Source: Streptomyces rugosispiralis (GTDB lineage Bacteria; Actinomycetota; Actinomycetes; Streptomycetales; Streptomycetaceae). From it: a DNA stretch of 51,695 bases. Location of the stretch: the NCBI RefSeq assembly GCF_024505145.1, contig NZ_JANIAA010000056.1, positions 1-51,695 on the forward strand. Direction: 5' to 3'. This document shows positions 40,581 through 48,590 of this stretch, one piece after another. Each line of letters opens with the position of its first letter. The first letter of the stretch is position 1. The notes beneath the pieces were generated by a model, which saw only the letters and a program-made list of their open reading frames with translations, was not told the origin of the DNA and did no database searches. The position numbers and the translations under genes were made by a program.

Positions 40581-40859
40581 ATGAGCCCGTTGCTGCGCCG
40601 CACCCCGCGCAAGAAGCCCACCGAGCGCACGGTCACGCTGATCGGCAAGCCCGACTGCCATCTGTGCGAAGACGCCGAGGCCGTGGTGAAGGAGGTCTGC
40701 GGCGAGCTGGGCACCCCCTGGGAGAAGAAGGACATCACCCAGGACGAGGAGCTGTACCGCGCCTACTGGGAGCAGATCCCGGTGGTGCTGATCGACGGCG
40801 AGCAGCACGACTTCTGGCGGGTGAACCCACAGCGGCTGCGCACCGCGCTCGGCGGCTGA
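40581..40859 (+). CDS. Glutaredoxin-like (redoxin) protein
   Basis: 92-aa thioredoxin-fold protein: VTLIGKPDCHLCEDAEAVVK carries the redox pair as CHLC, followed by the cis-Pro segment QIPVVLIDGEQ. It is the DUF836/glutaredoxin-like type seen next to rex in Streptomyces. Probably a thiol-disulfide exchange protein in the cytoplasm; the partner is unknown. ATG at 40581 has only a weak ribosome site; GTG 40575 in frame is an alternative. Divergent from rex with about 350 bp between starts, an interval that holds the Rex operator and a Crp-like site, so it may share redox control. Confidence 0.88.
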   Translation: MSPLLRRTPRKKPTERTVTLIGKPDCHLCEDAEAVVKEVCGELGTPWEKKDITQDEELYRAYWEQIPVVLIDGEQHDFWRVNPQRLRTALGG

Positions 40860-40975
40860 TTCCGGCCCCCGCACCGGGCCTCTTCCACTCTTGCGCGCCT
40901 CCCTTTCGCGTAACCTGAATCGGCCCGACACCCGGGCGTAACGGGATGCGCCGGAGCGCTGGCTATGCTCGCTTC

Positions 40976-41899
40976 ATGGCCGCACTGGGATGGTTCACCC
41001 GACGTCGACAGCCCGCCACGGAGCGGAGTGTCCTCGCCGGAGAGGCATCGGCCGAGGCCGCGCGCAAGTCATCGGCCGAGGCCCCCGCACCGCAGCCCCC
41101 CGCCGAACCGGAGTTCCCCGTCGTCGGGGACGAGCGGGCCGCCGCCTTCTTCGACCTGGACAACACGGTCATGCAGGGCGCCGCGCTCTTCCACTTCGGC
41201 CGCGGCCTCTACAAGCGGCACTTCTTCCGCAAGCGCGAACTCGCCCGCTTCGCCTGGCAGCAGACCTGGTTCCGGATGGCCGGGGTCGAGGACCCGGCGC
41301 ATATGGAGGACGTGCGCAGCAGCGCCCTGTCCATCGTCAAGGGCCACCGGGTCGCCGAGCTGATGTCCATCGGCGAGGAGATCTACGACGAGTACATGGC
41401 CGACCGCATCTGGCCCGGCACCCGCGCCCTGGCCCAGGCCCATCTGGACGCCGGACAGCGGGTCTGGCTGGTGACCGCCGCGCCGGTGGAGACCGCGACG
41501 ATCATCGCCCGGCGGCTGGGGCTGACCGGGGCGCTGGGCACCGTGGCCGAGTCGGTGGGCGGCATCTACACCGGGCGGCTGGTCGGCGAGCCGCTGCACG
41601 GCCCGGCCAAGGCCGAGGCCGTACGGGCGCTGGCGGGGGCCGAGGGACTGGACCTGACCCGCTGCGCGGCCTACAGCGACTCCGCGAACGACATCCCGAT
41701 GCTGTCGATCGTGGGCCATCCGTACGCGGTGAATCCGGACACCCGGCTGCGCAAGCACGCCCGGGAGCACGGCTGGCGGCTGCGCGACTACCGCACCGGG
41801 CGTAAAGCGGCCAAGATCGGCATCCCGGCGGCGGCCGGGGTGGGCGCGGTGGCGGGCGGCACGGCGGCCGCCGTGGCCCTGCACCGCCGGCGCCGCTGA
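40976..41899 (+). CDS. HAD-IB family hydrolase (SerB-like phosphatase)
   Basis: 307-aa HAD phosphatase of subfamily IB. The nucleophile motif is FFDLDNTVMQGAA (D60 and D62). Motif II lies in LVTAAPVETATIIA and motif IV in YSDSANDIPML. The core resembles phosphoserine phosphatase, but the cap is larger (LYKRHFFRKRELARFAWQQT). A disordered Ala/Glu-rich N-terminus of 50 residues and a C-terminal hydrophobic helix ending HRRRR (residues about 280-307) suggest membrane tethering. The Streptomyces family is conserved next to bldN; substrate not known. TATGCT at 40964-40969, a few bases before the ATG, hints at a leaderless message. Confidence 0.9.
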   Translation: MAALGWFTRRRQPATERSVLAGEASAEAARKSSAEAPAPQPPAEPEFPVVGDERAAAFFDLDNTVMQGAALFHFGRGLYKRHFFRKRELARFAWQQTWFRMAGVEDPAHMEDVRSSALSIVKGHRVAELMSIGEEIYDEYMADRIWPGTRALAQAHLDAGQRVWLVTAAPVETATIIARRLGLTGALGTVAESVGGIYTGRLVGEPLHGPAKAEAVRALAGAEGLDLTRCAAYSDSANDIPMLSIVGHPYAVNPDTRLRKHAREHGWRLRDYRTGRKAAKIGIPAAAGVGAVAGGTAAAVALHRRRR

Positions 41900-41906
41900 C
41901 AAAGCG

Positions 41907-41932
41907 GCCGGGGGCCCGTCCGGGCCCCCGGC
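41907..41932 (+). terminator. Terminator after the HAD-IB gene
   Basis: Perfect 12-bp stem GCCGGGGGCCCG (41907-41918) and CGGGCCCCCGGC (41921-41932) with a 2-base gap, starting 8 bp after the stop codon. Confidence 0.9.
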
Positions 41933-42415
41933 GTCACCCCTCACCCCCTCGCTGACCTCCCGTTGAGCCTCTTCCGGAGTGCCCCGTTCGGGCGGTGCCG
42001 ACCGCCTGCGTACGACCGTGACCGAGGACGGTCAAGGCTGACCGTCGATCGCGCTCCGTGACGATGCGCCCATCGATACACAGCGTCACCAACCGAACGC
42101 GCCCGCCCTGTTTCGGTCATTCCGTGGTTCCTACCCCACAGCGCCCCCGCCAGTCCCCTTACCGCCGCTTTGTCACAACACGCCACACAATCGCACAATC
42201 CACGAACGGTTCCGGTCAATTGGCGGTACGCGTTCGATACTTGATGCGTCATCAATCCATAACAGAGTGAACGGAAACGATGATTTGAGCAACTGGGTGT
42301 AGTGCCGCCTGTACGAAGCGTTATTCTCCTTAGACGCAAACCGGTACCCACGCGTCCCTACGGCGGGTGACGGTCCCGTACTGCACGTGATGGAAGCTCT
42401 GCCTCTGGGAGTCCC
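41933..42415 (+). promoter_or_regulatory. Long upstream region of bldN
   Basis: 483 bp without a convincing gene, less GC-rich than its surroundings, as expected for a developmental promoter region. It contains a perfect palindrome TTGATG-CGT-CATCAA (42241-42255), a possible regulator site, and GTGACG/CGTCAC arms (42058-42063 and 42084-42089). In S. coelicolor bldN transcription is under developmental (bld) control, including BldD; I could not identify a clear BldD box or a clear -35/-10 pair. Confidence 0.55.
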
Positions 42416-43222
42416 GTGTACCCACACGTCGGGGTTGACGCCTCGGGCCTGGCTACGCTGCGCGCAACGGTCCTCGACTGTCTGCGCGGCTTCGTCCCCA
42501 CCGCGTATGCCGTCCCCGCCCTCGCCACCCCCCAGCCCGTCAGCCCAGCCGTCGGCACGGTCGACCGCCCCGGCCAGGCCGGTCCGTGCTACGCCCTGGC
42601 GGACGGCGGCGCCGCGGTCGGCAGACGCTCCCGCGGCTCCACCCCCACCGCCCGGCGCCCCGGCGCCGACAGCGACAGCCGCCGCATGATGGACCTCGTC
42701 GAGCGCGCCCAGGCCGGGGAGGCCGAGGCGTTCGGCAGGCTCTACGACCAGTACGCCGACACGGTGTACCGCTACATCTACTACCGCGTGGGCGGCCGGG
42801 CCACGGCCGAGGACCTCACCAGCGAGACGTTCCTGCGCGCCCTGCGCCGCATCGGCACCTTCACCTGGCAGGGCCGCGACTTCGGCGCCTGGCTGGTGAC
42901 CATCGCCCGCAACCTCGTCGCCGACCACTTCAAGTCCAGCCGCTTCCGGCTGGAGGTCACCACCGGCGAGATGCTGGACGCCAACGAGGTCGAGCGCAGC
43001 CCCGAGGACTCCGTCCTCGAATCGCTGTCCAACGCCGCCCTGCTCCAGGCGGTGCGAAAACTCAACCCGCAGCAGCAGGAGTGCGTGACGCTCCGCTTCC
43101 TCCAGGGCCTCTCGGTCGCCGAGACCGCCCGGGTCATGGGGAAGAACGAGGGCGCGATCAAAACGCTTCAGTACCGGGCCGTACGCACTCTGGCCCGGCT
43201 CCTTCCGGACGACGCCCGCTGA
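42416..43222 (+). CDS. bldN: ECF sigma factor BldN with N-terminal pro-sequence
   Basis: 268-aa extracytoplasmic-function sigma factor required for aerial hyphae. The first 86 residues (MYPHVGVDASGLATLRATVL onward) are an extension not found in ordinary ECF sigmas; in S. coelicolor this pro-sequence is removed by proteolysis. Sigma region 2 (EAFGRLYDQYADTVYRYIYY, then EDLTSETFLRAL) and region 4 (ECVTLRFLQGLSVAETARVM, then EGAIKTLQYRA) are complete. The GTG at 42416 has GGGAG five bases upstream and gives the family start. Its anti-sigma gene rsbN follows 217 bp downstream with a sigma-BldN-like promoter between them. Confidence 0.96.
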   Translation: MYPHVGVDASGLATLRATVLDCLRGFVPTAYAVPALATPQPVSPAVGTVDRPGQAGPCYALADGGAAVGRRSRGSTPTARRPGADSDSRRMMDLVERAQAGEAEAFGRLYDQYADTVYRYIYYRVGGRATAEDLTSETFLRALRRIGTFTWQGRDFGAWLVTIARNLVADHFKSSRFRLEVTTGEMLDANEVERSPEDSVLESLSNAALLQAVRKLNPQQQECVTLRFLQGLSVAETARVMGKNEGAIKTLQYRAVRTLARLLPDDAR

Positions 43223-43280
43223 CCCGCCGTAGCCTCCCGGCCACGGTCCGTCCGCACGTCGGGAGGGCCCTCGGGGAGGG

Positions 43281-43309
43281 CGTAACCCGGGTGCTGCGCC
43301 GCTCGTTGT
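43281..43309 (+). promoter_or_regulatory. Candidate sigma-BldN-dependent promoter of rsbN
   Basis: CGTAAC (43281-43286), 17-bp spacer, CGTTGT (43304-43309). This matches the CGTAAC / CGTTGA-type elements known for sigma-BldN targets such as bldM. It lies about 130 bp before the rsbN start and would create a negative feedback loop, as described for S. venezuelae. Confidence 0.65.
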
Positions 43310-43439
43310 GGGGGATGCAGGCGCCTTGTGGTCGTACCCTGCCAGTGATCCACTCACTCGATCGGGTGGACGCGCGCATGGCACGGAACCCTCGGGTGTC
43401 CTGGGGAGTCGACCGTCACGACGAGAGGAGGTGCCGCCT

Positions 43440-44684
43440 GTGATCGCGAACGTATCGGCACACCGGCGGGCGAACGCCTTCGCCAAGGCCCTGGAGGCCC
43501 TGGAGGCCCTGGAGAGCAACCACCAGGCCGCCCGGGACGAGACGCCGCAGCAACAGCCAGGTTCCCCATCGGCGGAGAGCGCCGAGCGGAGACGGCTGCT
43601 GGCCCTGGCGAGCGGGCTGGGCGAGCTGCCGGCACCGACATTGGACCCGGAGGTCCGCGCCACCCAGCGGGCGCAGCTGCTCGCCGCCATGGAGGCGGCC
43701 TTCGCCGAGGGGGCGCCGCGCGTGCCCGAGCAGCGGCGCCGCCCCAGTGGCGCCCACCGGGCCAAACCCCCGGTGGCAAGATTCCGCCCCCGTTCCCGCT
43801 GGTCCAAGGGGCTGGCGGCCGGGGGGCTCACGGTCGGCGTGGCGGCGGGCGCGTTCGGCGGCGTCGCCGCGGCCAGCTCGAACGCGCTGCCGGGCGACAC
43901 CCTCTATGGGTTCAAGCGCGGTATGGAAGACCTCAAGCTGGAGATGGCGGACGGCGACGCCGACCGGGGCCGGATCTATCTGGACCAGGCGTCCACGCGG
44001 ATGAGCGAGGCGCGCCGCCTGATGGAGCGGACCCGCACCGGCGATCTGGACCATGACTCGCTGGGCGAGATCCGCCGGGTCCTGGCCGGGATGCGCCATG
44101 ACGCCTCCGAGGGCCACCGGCTGCTGCACCAGGTCTATCAGCGCGACGGCTCGCTCGGCCCGATCCAGCAGCTGTCCACGTTCTCCCAGGCCCACCGCGA
44201 CGGCTGGAGCCGGCTTCGCGAGCGGCTGCCGGTCCAGCTCATGGATGTCGGCGACGAGGTGAGCTCGGTCTTCGACGCCATAGACCAAGAGGTCGGTCCG
44301 CTGCGGGCGTTGCTGCCCACGAAGAAGGAGCAGCAGCCCCAGTCCGGCCCGCAGCCCGGCCGCGCGCCGCAGCGCGCGGGCGGGCTGGACCCGGACGACC
44401 GCACGGCGTCCGCCTCGGCCACCCCGAGCGGCAGCCACACCGACGAGAAGACGGCCCCCCGGCCGCACCCGTCGTCCTCGGCGAGCACCCACAGCCAGAG
44501 CGGCGGCCTGGTGGGCGGGGCCGGCGATCTGCTGGACCCACCGCTCGGCGGTGGATCGAGCCCCAGCCCGTCCACGGGCAAGGGCGACCCGGGCAGCAAG
44601 CCGTCCCAGCCGGACATCACCATCCCCCCGCTGCTCCCGGACCTGCTGCCGGGCCTGAGCATCGACGGCGACGACACGAGGTGA
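43440..44684 (+). CDS. rsbN: Anti-sigma factor RsbN (DUF5667-containing), partner of BldN
   Basis: 414-aa single-pass membrane protein. The cytoplasmic N-terminal 115 residues (SAHRRANAFAKALEALEALE onward) are the presumed sigma-BldN-binding part. One membrane helix follows (SKGLAAGGLTVGVAAGAFGG, residues about 122-145). The external domain (LPGDTLYGFKRGMEDLKLEM, then ERTRTGDLD) matches DUF5667. A Pro/Ser/Gly-rich disordered tail of about 120 residues ends the protein. GTG at 43440 has AGGAGG eight bases upstream. Position directly after bldN and the domain plan agree with RsbN of S. venezuelae. Confidence 0.93.
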   Translation: MIANVSAHRRANAFAKALEALEALESNHQAARDETPQQQPGSPSAESAERRRLLALASGLGELPAPTLDPEVRATQRAQLLAAMEAAFAEGAPRVPEQRRRPSGAHRAKPPVARFRPRSRWSKGLAAGGLTVGVAAGAFGGVAAASSNALPGDTLYGFKRGMEDLKLEMADGDADRGRIYLDQASTRMSEARRLMERTRTGDLDHDSLGEIRRVLAGMRHDASEGHRLLHQVYQRDGSLGPIQQLSTFSQAHRDGWSRLRERLPVQLMDVGDEVSSVFDAIDQEVGPLRALLPTKKEQQPQSGPQPGRAPQRAGGLDPDDRTASASATPSGSHTDEKTAPRPHPSSSASTHSQSGGLVGGAGDLLDPPLGGGSSPSPSTGKGDPGSKPSQPDITIPPLLPDLLPGLSIDGDDTR

Positions 44685-44691
44685 AAATGCC

Positions 44692-44727
44692 TTGGCGGGG
44701 TGGTGTGCGGCGCACCCCCCCCCGCCA
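44692..44727. terminator. Terminator between rsbN and the acyltransferase gene
   Basis: TGGCGGGG (44693-44700) pairs with CCCCGCCA (44720-44727), with additional GTGC/GCAC pairing inside. It lies between convergent genes. Confidence 0.7.
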
Positions 44728-44739
44728 GGTACACGTTCC

Positions 44740-45786
44740 TCAGAAGAACACCGACCTCCGCTGCACCAGCAACTTATAGAGCGTGTGCTGGATCGTTTCT
44801 CGTACCTGGTCGGTCAGGTTGAACATCAGCATCGGGTCGTCCGCCGCCTCCGGCGGATGCCCGTCCGTGGGGATGGGCTCGCCGAACTGGATGGTCCACT
44901 TCGTCGGCAGCGGCACCGCTCCCAGCGGCCCGAGCAGCGGGAAGGTCGGCGTGATCGGGAAGTACGGGATGCCGAGCAGCCGGGCCAGGGTCTTCGCGTT
45001 CCCCACCATCGGGTAGATCTCCTCCGCGCCCACGATCGAGCACGGCACGATCGGCGCCCCCGCGCGCAGCGCCGTCGAGACGAAGCCGCCCCGTCCGAAG
45101 CGCTGCAGCTTGTACCGCTCCGAGAACGGCTTGCCGATCCCCTTGAAGCCCTCCGGCATCACCCCGACCACCTCGCCGCGCTCCAGCAGCAACTGGGCGT
45201 CCTCGGCGCAGGCGAGGGTGTGCCCGGCCTTGCGGGCCAGCTCGTTGATGACCGGGAGCACGAAGACCAGATCGGCCGCGAGCAGCCGCAGATGGCGCTT
45301 GGCCGGGTGGTTGTCGTGCACCGCGACCTGGAGCATCAGCCCGTCCAGCGGCAGCACCCCGGAGTGGTTGGCGACGACCAGCGCGCCGCCGCTGTCGGGG
45401 ATGTTCTCGATCCCCTTCACCTCGACCCGGAAGTACTTGTCGGACAGCGGGCGGAGCAGGGACATCAGCACCTGCTCGGTCAGGTCGTGGTCGTACCCGA
45501 AGTCGTCGACCTCGTAGTCCCCGGTGATCCGGCGGCGCAGAAAGTTCAGCCCGTGGGCCAGCTTGCGCTCCCAGTCGCCGCTGCCCGGGGCGGGCTTGGG
45601 CGGGTCGGGCGGCAGGGGCGGCACGGCCGCGGCCGCCGTCTGGGGGCGCTGCTCGAGCGCCTCGTCGCGCTGCTGGGGTACGGGCTTGAGCGAGCCCTGG
45701 GAGCGGCCGCCGCGGCCCAGCCGGGGGACCTTCCTCCGGGACGACCGGGGTTCCTCACCGAACGGAATGACCTTGGCGTCCGCCAT
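44740..45786 (-). CDS. Lysophospholipid acyltransferase family protein (PlsC-like)
   Basis: 348-aa glycerolipid acyltransferase. After a charged, Pro-rich N-terminal 70 residues, the PlsC domain shows ALVVANHSGVLPLDGLMLQV. The catalytic His-Asp pair is spaced H-x6-D (H141, D148) instead of the canonical H-x4-D, a variant shared by this actinobacterial group. VGVMPEGFKGIGK is the substrate-binding block, and VPCSIVGAEEIYP follows. No membrane helix is obvious. It is encoded 14 bp downstream of the epimerase gene, so the pair is an operon. The acyl acceptor may be a lysophospholipid or another lipid; not determinable from sequence. Confidence 0.87.
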   Translation of the reverse strand: MADAKVIPFGEEPRSSRRKVPRLGRGGRSQGSLKPVPQQRDEALEQRPQTAAAAVPPLPPDPPKPAPGSGDWERKLAHGLNFLRRRITGDYEVDDFGYDHDLTEQVLMSLLRPLSDKYFRVEVKGIENIPDSGGALVVANHSGVLPLDGLMLQVAVHDNHPAKRHLRLLAADLVFVLPVINELARKAGHTLACAEDAQLLLERGEVVGVMPEGFKGIGKPFSERYKLQRFGRGGFVSTALRAGAPIVPCSIVGAEEIYPMVGNAKTLARLLGIPYFPITPTFPLLGPLGAVPLPTKWTIQFGEPIPTDGHPPEAADDPMLMFNLTDQVRETIQHTLYKLLVQRRSVFF

Positions 45787-45800
45787 GGTGGTTGCGCTCC

Positions 45801-46844
45801 TTAAGGCTGGGCGCCGGCGGGCAGCAGCGCGGCGAGCCGATCGATGGTACGGGCGAGGGTCTCGGGCGGGAGCAGCCCGGGGCCGCGGCTGTGCGCATAG
45901 TCCGCGAGGGCGCCGGCGGTGGTGTGCTCGGGTTCGAATCCCAGGGTCTCGCGCATCTGGGTGGTGGCCACGACCCGGCCGTGGGTGAGCAGCCGGATCT
46001 GCTCGGGCGAGAAGTCGGTGATGCCGAGGGACCTCAGCGCGGTGCGGGCCCAGCGCAGGGTGGGCAGCAGCAGTGGCAGGGTCGGGCGGCCGAGCCGCCG
46101 GGCGGCCTGGGAGAGCAGCAGCACCCCGTCTCCGGCGATATTGAACGTGCCGCTGTTGAGCGTGGACCGGCGCGGCTCGGAGGCCGCGATCCGCAGCACC
46201 TCGATGGCGTCCTTCTCATGGACGAACTGCAGCCGCGGGTCGTAGCCGATGACGGTGGGCAGCACGGGCAGCGCGAAGTACTCGGCGAGCGGGGAGTCCG
46301 CGCACGGCCCCAGGATGTTGGCGAAGCGCAGCACGCACACCGCGACATCGGGGCGGCGCCGGGCGAAACCGCGGACATAGCCCTCGACCTCGACGGTGTC
46401 CTTGGCGAAGCCGCCGCTGGGCAGGGATTTGGGCGGGGTGGTCTCGCTGAAGACGGCGGGGTCGCGGGGCGCGGAGCCGTACACATTGGTGCTGGACTTC
46501 ACCACCAGCCGCTGCACCGACGGGGCCTTCTGGCAGGCGCCGAGCAGCTGCATGGTGCCGATGACATTGGTCTCCTTGACCGAGGCGCGATTGCCGCGCG
46601 CACCCAGCGGAGTGCCGTTGATATCCATGTGGACGACGGTGTGGACGCCGTATTCGGCGAGCAGTTTCCCGATCGTGGGATGACGGATATCGGCCCGGAC
46701 GAAGTCGGCGCCGCCGAGGTGGTGTTCGGGCGGTACGGCGTCCACGCCGATCACCCGCTCCACATCGGATTCGCGCTGTATGCGCCGGACGAAACGGCCT
46801 CCCAGCCGACGAGCGACTCCGGTGACGAGCACGACCTTTCCCAA
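45801..46844 (-). CDS. NAD-dependent epimerase/dehydratase family protein (extended SDR, atypical active site)
   Basis: 347-aa extended SDR. The NAD-binding segment VVLVTGVARRLGGRFVRRI is at the N-terminus, a VHMDINGTP segment lies near residue 75, and KSSTNVYGSAPRDPAVFSE supplies the catalytic Ser/Thr region. The usual Tyr-x3-Lys is not visible: the expected place reads GGFAKDTVE, so catalysis may be lost or altered. The TTG at 46844 has GGAAGG eight bases upstream. It forms an operon with the PlsC-like acyltransferase, suggesting a shared role in envelope lipid metabolism (inference). A hairpin at 47001-47035 separates it from the next upstream gene. Confidence 0.85.
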   Translation of the reverse strand: MGKVVLVTGVARRLGGRFVRRIQRESDVERVIGVDAVPPEHHLGGADFVRADIRHPTIGKLLAEYGVHTVVHMDINGTPLGARGNRASVKETNVIGTMQLLGACQKAPSVQRLVVKSSTNVYGSAPRDPAVFSETTPPKSLPSGGFAKDTVEVEGYVRGFARRRPDVAVCVLRFANILGPCADSPLAEYFALPVLPTVIGYDPRLQFVHEKDAIEVLRIAASEPRRSTLNSGTFNIAGDGVLLLSQAARRLGRPTLPLLLPTLRWARTALRSLGITDFSPEQIRLLTHGRVVATTQMRETLGFEPEHTTAGALADYAHSRGPGLLPPETLARTIDRLAALLPAGAQP

Positions 46845-47000
46845 GATCAGCGCCTTCCTTCCCACCCTCGTCCGAGCTGGGCTGTGCCGAACACCGTAAC
46901 CGCTCGATCTTGCCCTGTGATGACCACTCGCCGCGCGGTACGACGTTTTAAGCCGGGGCCAAAGGGGCGAACGTGGCTTCAGACCGGTGCCGCCCACGCA

Positions 47001-47035
47001 CCGCAGCCCTCCCACCGGTGGTGGAAGGGCTGCGG
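47001..47035 (-). terminator. Terminator after the bS22-like gene
   Basis: CCGCAGCCCT (47001-47010) pairs perfectly with AGGGCTGCGG (47026-47035), and CCACC-GGT-GGTGG forms the inner stem. It lies 22 bp beyond the stop of the minus-strand mini-gene. Confidence 0.88.
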
Positions 47036-47056
47036 GACGAACACAGCGTCGCTTGC

Positions 47057-47155
47057 TTACTTCTTGTTGCGACGCTGGACGCGCGTGCGCTTGAGCAGCT
47101 TGCGGTGCTTCTTCTTGGCCATCCGCTTGCGCCGCTTCTTGATAACAGAGCCCAC
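47057..47155 (-). CDS. bS22-like mini ribosomal protein (AURKAIP1/COX24 domain)
   Basis: 32-aa, extremely basic protein starting MGSVIKKRRKRMAKKKHRKL and ending RVQRRNKK. This is the AURKAIP1/COX24-type peptide conserved in actinobacteria and, in mycobacteria, found on the small ribosomal subunit as bS22. GTG at 47155 has GAGGG five bases upstream, and a strong terminator follows the stop, so it is a real, independently expressed gene despite its size. It is upstream of the epimerase-acyltransferase pair on the same strand but insulated from it by the terminator. Confidence 0.9.
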   Translation of the reverse strand: MGSVIKKRRKRMAKKKHRKLLKRTRVQRRNKK

Positions 47156-47283
47156 GACTACCCTCGCTCACTTCGAATCACTCGGTGCGGGGCGTCCGAG
47201 CCCACACGACCTACATCGGGCCAGCCTACCCGGCACCGAGCGAACCACGTAATCCGAGGGTCCTCCCCAGGCCCGGAAACGGC

Positions 47284-47493
47284 CTAGGCGGACTCCACCC
47301 CCACATACGATTCGCGGAGGTATTCATGAACCGCTTGCTCTGGGACCCGGAAAGACCTGCCCACCCGGATCGCCGGCAGATGACCACTGTGCACCAATCG
47401 GTACACGGTCATCTTGGACACTCGCATCACCGAGGCGACTTCCGCCACGGTCAGAAACTGAACCTCGTTCAGAGGCCGTTCGCCAGCAGCCAT
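47284..47493 (-). CDS. Excisionase-family helix-turn-helix protein
   Basis: 69-aa DNA-binding protein: FLTVAEVASVMRVSKMTVYR is a MerR/excisionase-type helix-turn-helix, followed by the wing LVHSGHLPAIRVGRSFRVPE and a short helix. AGGTG lies six bases before the ATG. In the equivalent place near bldN, S. coelicolor carries a small regulator gene of this type reported as a BldD target (bdtA); the context here agrees, but the name is not proven by sequence alone. No phage integrase is nearby, so a developmental or nucleoid role is more likely than excision. Confidence 0.9.
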   Translation of the reverse strand: MAAGERPLNEVQFLTVAEVASVMRVSKMTVYRLVHSGHLPAIRVGRSFRVPEQAVHEYLRESYVGVESA

Positions 47494-47622
47494 GACAACA
47501 CCTGAACCTTCCGCACATGTCGGGCACCGGCTTCCCCTCCGGTGACTCCTGGTCGCATGCGCGCTCCACCCCAGGTTAGGGGCGGGTGATGCAAGTGGGG
47601 AAGAGGAGTAGCGATCGGACGC

Positions 47623-48438
47623 CTACTGTGACAGACACGCTCGATTGAGTACATAGCGAGTAATCGGCCGGTAGTAACCAGACCGCACACCGTCATCAAG
47701 CGGAACGGCGACGGACACCCGCCCCTCGGCCTCCCCGACGAACAGCGCGGGGTCGTCCGTGTCACCGAGACCGATGGCCTCAAAGCCCAGCTGACCTGCT
47801 CCGCAGACCCACCCGTGGTCCCCGATGACGAGCCCCGGCAGAGGCCCGCCGGACTCCGCGGCCCGGCCCAGGGCGACCCGAACCGGGAGCGGCGAATGGC
47901 TGTGGGCGCCCGGCTCACTCGCGGTCGGGCGAGCGCCGGGCGCCCGCACCATCGCGACACCTCGTACGTAGGCGAGCCGGTGAGTACGTACGCCAAACCG
48001 CGTCGTTATGTCGATACATCTACCCCGTGCGGGAGTGAGGACACGGCAACCCGCCGCCGAGAGCGCCGACGCCAACGCGGCGTAGAAGCCGAGGAGACGG
48101 TGGGGATGGCCGGTGCCGAGGAGTACCGGGAGCCGGTCTCGGGCGGCCCCGCGCAGCCGGTCCGCGAAGGCGTCCAGCGCGGCGATCGTCAGCTCCGGAT
48201 CGATCACATCCGGCCCCGAAACTTTGGCCGGATCGATCGAAACCCCGCATTTCTCACCCATCAGGCCGAGCAATTCCATAAAGGACCAGTCGTATTCGGG
48301 CTCCAGCCCGAGCAGCACCCGAGGGTCCCGGGCCGCGAAGAGCCGATAGCGGCGCAGGCTCTCCTCCCGGCTCGTCGCCACGGGACCGGCGAGCCGCGCC
48401 GCCAGCAGATGCGCACGCAGCGCCGCGGTACTCGACAC
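47623..48438 (-). CDS. Conserved actinobacterial protein, putative phosphatase
   Basis: 271-aa soluble protein. The N-terminal helical part (STAALRAHLLAARLAGPVAT, then RYRLFAARDPRVLLGL) is followed by an alpha/beta region with GPDVIDPELTIAALDAFADR and VLLGTGHPHRLLGFY. The C-terminal IGDHGWVCGAGQLGFEAIGL, then DTDDPALFVGE, contains acidic residues that could bind metal. Close relatives are commonly labelled phosphatase, but I see no classical HAD or histidine-phosphatase signature, so the function is open. GTG at 48438 gives the best start (MSSTAALRAHLL); the longer frame upstream is low complexity. It lies between acuC and the HTH gene, all on the minus strand. Confidence 0.7.
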   Translation of the reverse strand: MSSTAALRAHLLAARLAGPVATSREESLRRYRLFAARDPRVLLGLEPEYDWSFMELLGLMGEKCGVSIDPAKVSGPDVIDPELTIAALDAFADRLRGAARDRLPVLLGTGHPHRLLGFYAALASALSAAGCRVLTPARGRCIDITTRFGVRTHRLAYVRGVAMVRAPGARPTASEPGAHSHSPLPVRVALGRAAESGGPLPGLVIGDHGWVCGAGQLGFEAIGLGDTDDPALFVGEAEGRVSVAVPLDDGVRSGYYRPITRYVLNRACLSQ

Positions 48439-48590
48439 GCCACCGATGCTGGCGGACGGAGCCCGTGGGCCGCCCGGATACGCGGGCAGACCCCACGGTT
48501 GGCGTAACGGCCACGTGGCCGCGGCCGTGGTTCGGACCCCGCCCAGCCGTGGTACGGGGCGTTCCACGGGGCTTCCGTTCCACGGGGCTT

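Noticed and set aside
40937..40969. Sigma-BldN-type promoter before the HAD-IB gene (CGTAAC at 40937)
   Set aside because: No CGTTG-type -10 at 16-17 bp spacing; the matching hexamer is CTGGCT.
41941..42351. 136-codon minus-strand ORF upstream of bldN
   Set aside because: Weak third-position bias, no ribosome site and no recognisable domain; the stretch is better read as the bldN control region.
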